Part shown: piece by piece, positions 12,601 to 25,405 of the stretch
Numbering within the stretch: the stretch's first letter is position 1
Layout of the letters: every line of letters begins with the position of its first letter
Assembly: GCF_029227915.1 (NCBI RefSeq)
Contig: NC_079876.1
Location: 27,067,828-27,131,827, forward strand
Length of the DNA stretch: 64,000 nt
Direction: 5' to 3'
Source: Hydractinia symbiolongicarpus
Taxonomy: Eukaryota > Cnidaria > Hydrozoa > Anthoathecata > Hydractiniidae
Translations under genes and position numbers: made by a program
Notes under the pieces: generated by a model
Seen by the model: the letters and a program-made list of their open reading frames with translations, nothing else
Databases searched by the model: none
What the model was told of the DNA's origin: nothing

Positions 12601-15600
12601 ATTAGCGTGTATGCGGTAGATTACATTCAGACTGTACTGTAATGAGCATCACCAACATTGCGCATTAAGGTGTATAATAAAAACAAACTTTGACATAAAT
12701 GGTAGAACAGGAGCGTAATGAATTGCGATTAATTGAAAATCGCATCAAATCTACTAACTTATTCAGTACTTTAGACTGTGGCTAGCTTTGTTTACCTACC
12801 ATAGGTAGCCATATTTAATTTGGATACTATAGCAACGTGTGTTTGCGCATGACCAAACGACACTGTGAAGAAGTGTATTGGGGATATGGCACATTGTGTG
12901 GGCCAGTAAATGTTGCCGGGAGTTGTCTAGTAGAGCGCAGGCCCTAATTGGGTCTGCGTAGCTCAAGAAGAGCATTAAATACTCTAGGACTCTCCATCTA
13001 AGCCATGGCCCCTCCTGGAAATAATAGACAGGGCATATCACTCGATATTTGTGAGGCTAGCCATGTAAAATATGCACATCTATCTATCTAAGACAGAAGA
13101 CTAATTAAGCATCACTGCGCCTATTTAGGATAAAGTAATTGCTTAAGGGCCTAGTTCAGCCCCTTAAATGCAAAATCGAGCGACCAAATCAATAATATAT
13201 CTTACCTTCGTAAATAACAGTTGTATCTTCCAAATTAGGATTATATCTGCCAATTTTAGATTAAATTATGGTTATTATTATTATTAATATCAACTCCTTT
13301 TTTTGATTTTTTGATTTTCATAACAAATGACGTCATCATCATTAATTTTTCAGAGCATGCAACCTCGGAAAGGCACGCAGTTTTGGTTTATCTTATTTAT
13401 GCTTATGTTTTTTTGTACCTTAATTGGACGCCCTTTAACCAAGTTAAGCTGGTGCATTCTCTAAATTTCACATTACACTCTTAGTTAGAAGTGTTCCTTG
13501 TTATTTTTTGCTATCTATCTAAATTTACGGTAGAAACGCTGCATGCGCATAAAATTTTGACAAAAACGCATCATGTGTATAATATAAAGCAAGAATTTGC
13601 ACAGGTTTGAGCAAAAACGAATTTGCTGAGAAACAGTCAGAACAGGACAAGAACAATAGCTATATATAATTTTCTTATTTCAAACTCTTCATCAATCCAT
13701 CCATCCATCAATCAGATGACTTTACCCTGATTAGGGTAAATCATCTGATTGAGCGAGTGTACCACCCTTTGTTCAAGTGAGACTGACCTGAAATGGGTGA
13801 GTATTTTTTTTGCTTAAAATTAGTCTTAAAAAGGACAAGCACTGATATGGTTCATATTTTTATTTGCATAAATAGTCTAGATGCACATATTTAGGTTCTC
13901 AAACTTTCCCTTTTGAAGAAAGAATAAATATTTTAACATTGTTGCAAAGAAAAAAGTGTCCATGTATTATCATATATGACTCAAAGTATGGCACTGTAGC
14001 TTAGAGGTATAACTCTCATACTTTGTGCAGGAGACCGGGGTTCGATTCCTCTTGCTGGCGATTTGATATAGATGAGTGAAGTCCAGGGTGAACTCAAGCC
14101 ATGTAAGGGAAGTTAGGGAGATGGTATAATGTGAGGGGTAAGGAAGTCATGTTTACATAAAAAAAACTTCATGTGTCTATTGTTATTACATGTATTATGC
14201 ATGCCTCTATTGTTATCTATAATTGGGTGTGAAACAATAATATATACAAAAAACTTTTGTTCAAATTTAAGACATGTATGTTATTGTTTAAATGTGTTAA
14301 CAATCACAAAATATCAAAAGTGTTTTTTCTTATCGCGCTAAAAAGTTTTAATTCTTCTCAAAAATTTTTTTTTTTCATTGCGCTAAAAAAGTTTTGTTTA
14401 GAGAAGTATTTAAACAAACTAATGCTGCTACTTTTAAAACTTTTAGTAACATTTCTTTATCATCGAAACATATTTTTTAACATGCAAAACTTTTTAAAGT
14501 TCATCATCATCATCATCATCATTCTCGGCTTAACATCCGTTTTCCATGCTAGCATGGGTTGGACGTGGTATATTAATGACCCTCTTCCAATCTGATCTAG
14601 ACTGTGTTAGATCTAAACTCAACTTCCTCTGTATCAAGTCTGTCCTTATAACCTCCTGCCAAGTCTTTCTTGGTCTGCCTCTGGGCTTTGCCCCAGGAAC
14701 TATCAAGTTTGTACACTTACTTACCCAATTATCCTCCTCCATTCTTTCCAAGTGCCCCAGCCAATTCAATCTTCTTATCTGGATAACATCTTTAATTCTA
14801 CGGAGACTTAGCCTGCTTCTTAGCTCATCTGAACTCTTTCTGTCTCTCAGACTGGCGTTACACATCCACCTAACCATTCTCATATCATTCCTTTCTAAAC
14901 GGTCAAGATCTTCCTGCTTCACTGCCCATGTCTCACTACCGTACAACATAACACTTCTTACACAGGCCTCATACAACCTACCTTTTACCTCAATTGACAG
15001 GACTCTGCTACTCAACAAAGGAAGTAACTCTCTGAACTTTTTCCAAGCAGAACCTATCCTGCAAGTAACACTTCTTCCAACACCCCCTTCACTGCCCAAC
15101 ATATCACCTAAGTAACAGAAGTCCTCAGCTATCTCTAATGAGCCACTGTTGTACATCATTAAAGCTGGAAATACTTCATTCTCTATAATCTCACCTTTGC
15201 AACGCTTGCGTACAAACTGAATGTCAGCTCTTAACATTCCACTAATACTACTGCACTTCTTATGTACCCAATGCTTGCAAGTCTGACAAAAAATTGAGTT
15301 ACTACCAACCCCTTTCCTGCAAACTCCACAAGGCCACTTTCCAACTACAAGGTCACACTTGGCTGCAATACTACTAATCATGACTTTAGACTTTGCTGTG
15401 TTTACCTTTAGCCCTTTCTCTTCTAGTCCTTTCTTCCACTTCTCAAACTTTTCAACTCGACTTTGCTATGAGAACCAAATCATCTGCATACAATAACTCC
15501 CATGGACAACCTGTTCTTAACTCCATCGACAGCGCTTCTAAGACTAGAACAAACAACAAAGGACTAAGTATAACCCTGATGCACACCAACATTTACACTA

Positions 15601-18225
15601 AAATCATCACTAAGTCATCATTAATCCTGACACGACTTCTAGCATTGCTGTACATAGACTGTACCATCGTAACTAGCCACTTATCCACACCTAATTTTCT
15701 CATAGCCCACCAAATAACTTTACGTGGCACTCTATCAAAAGCTTTCTCTAAATCTACAAAGGCAAAATAGAGATTCTTTCTCTTTCCTAAATACTTTTCC
15801 TGAAGCTGTCTGAGTAAAAATATTGCATCTGTAGTGCCACGCCCTGGAACAAAACCAAATTGCATCTTATCTATATCAATCTTTTCTCTAAGTAACTTAT
15901 CAATCACTCTTTTAATAACTTTCATTACTTGATCAACCAACTTCAAACCTCTATAGTTACCCCTTTCTAATGCATCACCCTTCCCATTGAAACAATTCAC
16001 TATTACATTCGACTGCCACTCACTCAGAAAAGCACCATCATTTTTAATCTGGTTAGCAAGTAATAAGCTCAACTCCAATATATCCAGATGCTTTTACCAT
16101 CTCTGCAACAATACCCGATACACCTGCAGCCTTGCCAATCTTCAATTTCCTAATAGCCTCCACTACCCATTCTGTCTTGATCTGCATAGCTGACCCTTCT
16201 ACAACATCATCATCAGACAAATTATCCTCATCCCAATCAAACTCAGTGTTAAGCAACCTCTGATAATGATTCTTCCAAGCTACCTTTTTCTCCTCCTCTG
16301 TGCTAGCCAAAACACCTTCATCATTACCTATACACTTCTCACCTACAACATCTTGGTTAGTCTTCTTCATTTGCTTTGCTATCTTGAATACCTCCTTGCG
16401 CTGGTCTTCCCTTCTTAACACATCTGCAAATCTGTTTCTCTCTGCTTCTGATTTTGTCTTATACACTGCTGTACGAGCACGATGCTTAGCTTCTAAGTAA
16501 ATATTTTTACTACCACCTGACTTCCACTCTTTCCAAAGTTTCCTCTTTTCCTTTATACACTGGTCAACCTCATTATTTCACCACCAGGTCTGTTTATGTC
16601 TAGCTGGTCCTTTCGTCCACCCACAGGTATCATCAGAAGCTTCTAGAAGACAATTCTTCAAAGTAGTCCAAGTACTTTCAACATTGTCACTATCACATTG
16701 ACCATTGTGGGCTAACTGCTGAGCTTTTGCACTAAATTGTCTTGCTACAATCTCTTCCTTCAGCTTCCAGACTTTTCGACGGGGCCTGTACTTTCCCTTG
16801 GCTTCTTTAACACTCTTCAAGATAATATCACAAACCAGCAACCTATATGCTGGGAAACACACTCTTCCCCCGATATAACTTTCACGTCCTTCACCACTTT
16901 CTTGTCTGACTTTCTAACCAGGAAGTAATCTATCTGTGTCTTACAACCACCTGACTCATATGTTATCAGCCTACTCTGTCTCTAACTGAATGATGTGTTG
17001 CAAACCACCATGTCCGTTGCCATTCCAAACCCAAGCAATCTCTCCCCTTCCTTATTTCTGCTCCCGAATCCATAGCCTCCATGCACACCTCTATAACCTT
17101 CAGATGACTTCCCAACATCACCATTAAAGTCGCCGCCCACCATGACAAGTTCAGTATCTCCAAACTTTGATGTGACTGCTATTAACTCATCATAAAACTT
17201 ATCTTTATCTTCCTCACTGAGTCCACACTGTGCAGCATAAACTGGCAGAAAAGTGACAATCCTATTACCTATCAAAAACTTTATCACTATAATACGACTA
17301 TTAACACGGATAACATCTATTACTTTTTCTACCCACTTCTCTGCAACGAATATGCCAACAAACGAATATGCCATCACTATTACCAATCCAAAAAAGCTTA
17401 TACCTTGTCCTCCTACCTTCCACAAATCTCCTCTCCACCTTAATTCCTGAACACAACACATATCAACAAATCTACATTCTAACATTTCAACTACTTCACC
17501 TGCTCTACCTCTCAGAGTACTAACATTTACACTAGCCATCCTCAACCTAGTGTTATCTACCTTGTGATGTGATAGCTGGGTAACGGCCTGACGATGCTCA
17601 CACCTGACACCTGTCTTACCGTGCGCGGCACCTTCACTCCTTAGAGTTCCAGCCCCGTTTACGCAGTTTGTCTGATCAACTATTCTTACGGTCATTAATA
17701 AAGAGTTTTGGCATTAAATTATTAAATTATTCAAAGTATTTGAAAAATGAAATTGTTGTTCACAAAAGAACTCTTCGAAATGCTGACGAAATTCGATTAA
17801 AGACATCACTTCGCAAAAACACTTTCGAAGATGTAACAACTACGTCTTTCAATCGACTTCCTAAAGACATTCGCTCGATTAAAAAGCTGATAACATTTAA
17901 AAGAGAGACAAAATTATTTTTACTGAAAGAAATTTAAGTAAATTTTTGTGGATCATTCTGTTGTTATGCGTTAATTGACTTTTCCTTACTCTAATCGCGC
18001 ACTTTCTCTTCTGTGTTTTTGTTTTTGTTTTTGTTTTCTCGTCCGTTTCTTTTAACAATATTATTATTAGTATTTTTTTTTTTTAATATATATTAGAAAT
18101 TTCTTTTAGTGTAAGCATAATGTATATATATACATATATTTTAAATTTTATTGATCTCCTTGTTTAAAATTTTCTGGATGAAGAGCTATGTATATTTGTA
18201 TATGGATATGCCAGAATATAGTCTT

Positions 18226-18264
<39 letters not shown>

Positions 18265-21200
18265 TTCTGCCTTAATAGTGGAAATTAAAATTATATAATC
18301 CGTTCTAAGGCTGAAATATGACCACCATTGAAAATATGTTTGTGGTGTGAACTAAGTCAGAAAAACCCAGAAAAAAGGATTTAGTTATTTTATGTTCCTT
18401 GAAGCAAATTTAATTTTGCCACTTGGAAATCCTAGAAAAAGATTAAGCCAACTGACTCATTTTTTCAAAGAATTCAGGATGCAAACATGACATATATGTT
18501 TTATGCTGGCCTATATGTAAATAGATGTTCGGCCTAATAGGAGATTGCCCTGCCCAAGCTTGAATTTCAATCATCAGTGAAGTTGTGACTTGCCTTTGTA
18601 TCTGAGTGACTTATATCATTCACTAATTCTATTTATGTGGTGTGCATACAGTTTTACAGCTTTTATCTTTTTATTCACATTACACTGCATAGCAGCTGCT
18701 TTACCTTGAGAAACATACATTAGGCAGCTCCTTACTTTGTGTATGACCAGAAATTTCAACCTTTTTCTGAAAGAGTTGCATTCTGCTAGTGTAAATAAAG
18801 TTTTAGGGTAATTGTTTACTTCTCATATTGTAGGTTGTCTTTCCTATCTTTATATAAGTGGTTATTCTTGTCAGATCATGTTACAAAAAATGGCCTTGTT
18901 TTTAACCAATATTAGATATTTTACTGAACAGAGAAGAAGTTGGCAAACTTGATGTGCTTTTGTGTGCTTCACAATTCACAGGTCAGCTTTATACAAGTTG
19001 CCATTTTTGTTTTTTAATGCAAAAAGATTGGACGTAGTTAAACAATGTTTTAGAAATAAAAATTTCCTAACTTTATGTTAGAAAATTTTCAAAGAGATTT
19101 TAAAATAGAAACTTGTACCACATACTGGAAGCATTATATATAAATTTACATAAACAAGGGGTCTATTTATTGCAATTCTCTAGGAAATCTTGTATAAATA
19201 TATTACCCTTGTTTATGCTAGCTTCCATCCTCCAGAAGATTTTCTAAACAAAAATCACTGTCATATTATCCTGTTACATTTAGATCAATCATTTTACGAT
19301 CCATCCAAAGATTTTACTTGTTTTGATGGTTCTAAAACAATTCCGTTCTCTAGTGTAAATGATGATTATTGTGACTGTCATGATGGAACAGACGAACCAG
19401 GTATACTTTTAATTTTGCTTTGTTACGATGTTGTGTTTTAAGTAAAGATATTAAGAAAGTCAATTTACTTTTGTATAAAAATACTGACATACTAGTTGGT
19501 AGCCCATGGAAAAATCCAAAAATTCGCCTGTCTGCTTTATACTATACTGCGTGCATCTTGCTACCTATGATACCATTTTTTGCATGACAGATAGGAGTAT
19601 ACAGGTATTATAATATAGATCACTGTGTGTTCTACAAACTTTCAAGTAAAAAAACCTCTTCCGTTTGTTTTTGAAGGGAAGAATTACATATTCACATTGC
19701 CTCTATAAGATTAAATAGAAGCATGTTATAATGTTGTTATTGTTCAGGTACATCTGCTTGTCCAGAAGGAAAGTTTTTCTGTGCGAATATTGGATTCCAA
19801 CCATTATATCTTCAATCATCCAGAGTGAATGATGGTATTTGTGGTAGGTATTTTTGTTGTTTAGATAAAATTATCTAAGAGAATATGCTAAGAATTAATA
19901 AGAGAAACTGTTTACTAATTTTCCATGACATCCATGACGAGAAGTATCTCAGTCAAAGGTCTTTTTATGGTATTTTTTTAAGACATTTCTCGTTTGCATA
20001 TACAAGTTTTTTTTTCTCTGCAACAACATGTTTTGTCTGTGTATACTACAAACATTTAATATACTTTTTACTGCTAAGCACTGATATTCAGAAAAATTTC
20101 TCGATTTCTTCATTTTGAAAGATACTTGATGTGTTATTTGAATGTTAAAATTGAAGGTCAAATACGTTTTTTGCATTTTTATTTTAACATACTATTGAAG
20201 TGTTGACAAAAAAATGCATTGAAAGAAAAAGTTATAAATAAAAAACTTTTCTTTTTTTTTAATAATTCTTTAGACAAGTGCCCCAAATAATTACCTGCCT
20301 TGATAATTCATAAAATTAATAAGTGCCCATGCTTAAACATTTTAGCTGGTTTTTTTTCAGATTGCTGTGATGGAAGCGATGAGTATGACAGTTCTGTCGC
20401 TTGTTTTAATGAATGCCAGTAAGTAATTTGCTGTAAAATGATAGGGAAGTATTTATTTTTAATGTGTTCCAATAAAATATAACTTTTTTTAAACATTTCT
20501 TAATTTCATTTTCAGAAAACATGGAGCTGAAGCTCGTGAGAAGCAAAAAGAAGCTTTAGCAGAAGCAAATGCTGTAAGTTTTTCTGGAATTGTTCTAGAC
20601 CTTTTTATCCCTAATATGTGATTTAGGATAAAACGCTTACAAGTTTTGGAGTAAAAGTTTAAAAAATATTCTTGAGTTTTTTCGGAAATTTAGTCATCGT
20701 CTTTTAACGTGTTTCTTCAGACATCTTTTAGACTTTAATTCTCTTAATTTTTTTGTCTCTACAATTTTTATGGAGAGTAAATGCAGAGAAATTATAAAGG
20801 GGTGAAAGCTGCCCTTTGTTATGTAGGTGTATTCATGAAAATTAAAGAATATTATCTGCAAAATTTCGAAGCAGTATATTTCACATTTTTCACAAGAAAT
20901 CTAAAACTATCATTCTACCATTTTTTAGAATTTAAGAATTATGTAAAAAGTTGTCAATTAAAACTTAACAGTTGACTTGACTTCGGTTTAAGCAATCAAG
21001 TTTGAGTAAGTGGTTCATTGTAAGTTTATTATTGTTCTGTAGGGCTTTGAAATAAAACTGGATTACATAAAAACAGGAAAAGAGAAAATGGTGGAGAAAC
21101 AGGTAAAATCATTTTCTATGTTATTGTCTGCTGTCAATGAAATGAACAATTATGAATTTATTGATCATCAGGAAAAGTTGGAGATATTTTAGACTTTCAT

Positions 21201-24200
21201 TTCAAATCTGGGGCAAATTTTAGGGTGGTAGCAGTTAGATTTTTTATTTTGGGCTCTTTTTATTCTAAATTAAAATCTGTAAAAAAAAATGCAAAACGTA
21301 ATTAATAATTAAAAAAGGGAGGTGTTTAGGGGGAAGTTGTAAACTAATAAACGAAACACCCAAATCGTTTTTTTTTTCGAATTTTTGATCATTTGGAAGC
21401 TTATAATTCATGGAATTTAGAGTAGATTTAATGTGATTTTTATGCGATAAGCTGTAGATGCCTGTACCTGATAGGTTAGAATGCCTGTGAAAAAATCCAA
21501 TAAGACAGAAGAACAATGGAAAAACTGTTGTTTGAATTTTCATGGTGTCAGCAATGACCCTTTAATACACATTTTTTTTAAAAAAAGATATGTTTAGCCG
21601 TTGCCTCTTGAACACTGATCAAAAAAATATATAGGATTATGTACTTTTGACAAACAGTTAAAAATATATTAGGGTTTAAAGGTTTTTTTGATTTGACCCA
21701 GCTTTAAAAAATTAATCCCATTTACTTACCTATGTGGTAAATTATGTCAGTTTTTTATTAACTCTATCTACTTATTATTCTTGCTGCAGAATTAACGTTT
21801 CAGCCTAAAAGAAAAAGCGAGTTTACTATGCAGGATTTTTTTTAAAACATGGAAATTTGGTTAATATTATTTTCAACAAAAAAAAATTCAGCAAGTTTTA
21901 AAAAAAGTCCGGATTTATGATGTGTAAAATGCATAAAAACAAAAATTAATTGAGCACAAATCTGTTTTGTACAATCAAAAAACGAAATTTTTACATCCTT
22001 TTATTGAAATTCTAACATCTATATCTTCAAAATTGTTATAAATTGCTACTTACACTGCTATGTGTGGCAAATATACAAATTGAAAATTATGATACAGACT
22101 CGATACAAATTACAGTAATCCAACATGCAGGAATACATTTTTGCAATCCACTGCATCTACTGCATCCTGAATTTGAAAACTATAAAATGATAATACACAA
22201 ACTTTAAAATAAATAATTAACATCTAGGTATGTCTAATTTTGACTGTGTTAATTTCTTCAGACCAAATTAGATACAATCAATGGATTGTTGGAAGAAAGA
22301 AGAGAAAAACTTGAAGAACTTCGAAGTAAGTTTTTAAATAATGGAAGAAAGAAACTCTATTGTTTTTTTTTTCTTTATAAGAAATCAAGTATATAAATTC
22401 ATAAAATATATTTATTGCTAATGTTTTCATACTTCTAGTATCTCATCAGGCATTAAAAACATTTATCAAAACTTATATACATTATATACAGCTAAGAACA
22501 ATTAAAAGAATAATTATAAAATAATGAAATCCTGTGGGAATCCATGTTACGCCATTTCTAAAAAGGTTCAAAAATTAATATCCAATTGATCATTTATGGA
22601 GTGCTTAAATTACTTTATATAGTACTAGTCGATAAAGAACCATGGAAAAATCCACTTAGGCAATAGGACATTGAAAAAGTTGGTTGTTTAAGACGTTTTG
22701 CTGACGTTGCCTGTAACGTGTAGAGGTTGAAACGCTGATCAAAATAATGTATAGGATCATATCTTTTCTACAAACGACTAAGGACATATAAAGGTTTAAA
22801 AATTTTGCTGACGTCAGAATTTTCTTGTCAAAAACCCCAAATTTTTATCAGAAATTTGTATACCTGTTACCTTCATTGTATAGATCTTGAAACGATGATC
22901 AAGAAAATGTATAGGATCATGTACTTTTGACAAACGGTTGCAGAGATATTGGGGTTTGAATGTTTTTTGATGACGTCATCAACCCGTCCATTCCAAAACG
23001 GATTTGGGGAACCAGGTTTTGAAAAATTACCCAAATTTGTCCTAGGTGCTCCCTAGTTACCTACATGGTGAAAAATCATTGACGTCACCACCTCGTTTCC
23101 AAGTTATTTGGCCTCAGAGTTTTAGGTGCACTGTAAGGATATTGACGTTAAAGTAGCGTTATTGAAGTCGAGCCGTAACGTCAGAAAATTTAACATATTA
23201 CACATGCATTTTTCAGCGACATCAAAGGAAAATGACGATATCCACTTTGCCTCTTACGGACAGTCTCTGTATTACTATAAGAGATGCTTCTAATATTTTT
23301 TTATATTTTTCTATTTTTTTTTTTAAGTTTTGAAGTTGACATATTAAATCAACTATCTATTTTTAACTAACTAATGCTTACAATTTGTGAAATACACTTG
23401 ACATGCAGTACAAAACCTATTGGTATATGTTTTCTAATGCGATCAGGCTGTAGTGACTTATATATAGAACTTTCTTTACATCAGAAAACGAAAGAAAAAA
23501 AAAATTCAACTTAATTTCTTAAAGCATTGCAGAACTTTTAAAAAGGAATATTTGCACTTCGATGTTATATAACACAGCCTTAGTACCTCACCTCACAAAT
23601 ATTAAACTTGACTGTTTCAAACGCATTTTAGTACAAAAAAATTAAATGCAAATTTTTTTATGTTTTTACAAAGCACGGTGTCTTGTAACTTTTAAGACCT
23701 CAGTCTTGTAAGACCAACTCTCTAACCTTTTTATACAGCACAATTGAAAAAGTAGCAAAGGATGTATTTCCATGTAAACCACTACGACAAAAAAAACACC
23801 ATTTTGCACTTTTTTTGACCATATTACCATTCTTTTTTAAAGCTGTAAAAGAAGCTGCAGAAGCTCCCGAAAAAGAAGCAAAGGATAAACATCAAAAGGA
23901 GTGGGACGGTAAGTAGATTAATCAGTTACTTATAAATATTTTTAAATCAATGTGGAATGTTCTATTTTTGTTATACGAATCTGTTGAGCTGAATGTTCGA
24001 GAGTGTGAAGAAGGTGTTAGAAAACTGTAGCTGATGAAGACTTTAATACCATATAAACTGTTTTGTATGTCTGTATCAAGAAATATTACCATGTTGTTAA
24101 AATCAAGCATAATGTTTTTTAGAGGTACAAGCAAAGCTGAAAGAAGAAAGAGAGACTGTGGAAAGAAACGAGGCGTTTACATTGTTGGATACTGACAAAG

Positions 24201-25340
24201 ATGGATGGTTAGTTGATTTTATTTCACTTAAAACAGAGGTGTTTTTGTACTTGTTTTGCAGTATTGTTCAGTATTTCTTAAGAAAAGAGGGGATTGAAAT
24301 TTCTAAACCAAAACGAAAGGTTTATTTTTAATGGTAACACCAAGATAATAGAAAATTCTCTCTTAGGGTTACTATTGGCGAGTTAATGTCACATCATCAT
24401 CTTGAAGCTGACATGTCAGAAAATGAGGCCAAGGTATCATTTTTATCTTTAAGGCTGACGACTTATTGTATTCTCTGCAGTTGTTTTGTGTTTAAGATTA
24501 ATCTTGTACTAGATAAAAATTTTCTTTTTGTATTAAATTTTTGAAAATGCTTTTTTTGTAATTTTTCAGAATCATTCCTGGTAAAAACTGATATATTGAT
24601 GTTAGATACGAATTGTTTTTACTTTTAATGTGTAGTCAATTCTGTTATTAATTCAGGAAAATAAATTTTGCGAAATCTACCAAATTTTGTAAAAAAATCG
24701 GGACTTTTAAATAAATCTGACCTTTACTTCTCGGTTGTATAATTCAGCAAATTATTTACAGGATTTTTTGGGAGGTGAGGCCATGGTCGATACTGAAGGC
24801 TTTAATAAGGCTTGGACCAACATTAAACCAAAGTTTTTGAAGGATGGTCGAAAGGTAATTGTTGCTCTAAGTTGTTGTTAGAATGTAGTTTACTGTTATA
24901 AACTTTTTATGGTTACTGTTCCTGGTGATAAATGTGTCAGAAAGTATTTCTAAAACTGTTTGGTAGTTTTGTTAGTGTTCAGTTAACTGCTACAAAAACA
25001 ATCATCAATCTTGTTTGTATATGACTGCTACAGTTTTAAGCCTTAACATGATTCTATTAAGGAACCTACTGAATCAGAAGAATCAACAGCCAAAACATCA
25101 GATGAACAAACTAGCACTGATGAAGTAGATACAACAACAGAGGAGGGTGATGAGCCTGTAAATGACGGTGTGGAGAAACCTGTAGATGAACCAGCGAAAG
25201 AAGGTGAGTCTGATGAAGAGTTCAGTAAAGATCTTTCTCCTGAAGTGTTAGAGGAGTTTAAGAAATTAAAGGAATCAAGAAAAGACGTAGAGGAACTAGG
25301 TTATCCAAGTGAAGATTATCTTCCGGATGAAAATGTGAAA

Positions 25341-25372
<32 letters not shown>

Positions 25373-25373
25373 C

Positions 25374-25405
<32 letters not shown>

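Larger units (their letters stand above)
10394..12639. mobile_element. Outer non-autonomous DNA transposon (MITE-like, TA target site)
   Basis: The left end reads TA then CAGTGCAGTCTGAATGTAAT. The right end is the inverse, ending GACTGTACTG then TA. The terminal inverted repeats are about 25 bp with few mismatches, and the TA on each side fits a Tc1/mariner-type target duplication. No transposase frame is present. The interior contains a 53-bp minisatellite (about 11750-12270) and a complete second element of similar type, so the insertions are nested. Confidence 0.7.

Noticed and set aside
12796-13041. An 81-codon - strand frame in PRKCSH intron 1
   Set aside because: No recognisable motif; the stretch is intronic and not near other coding signals.
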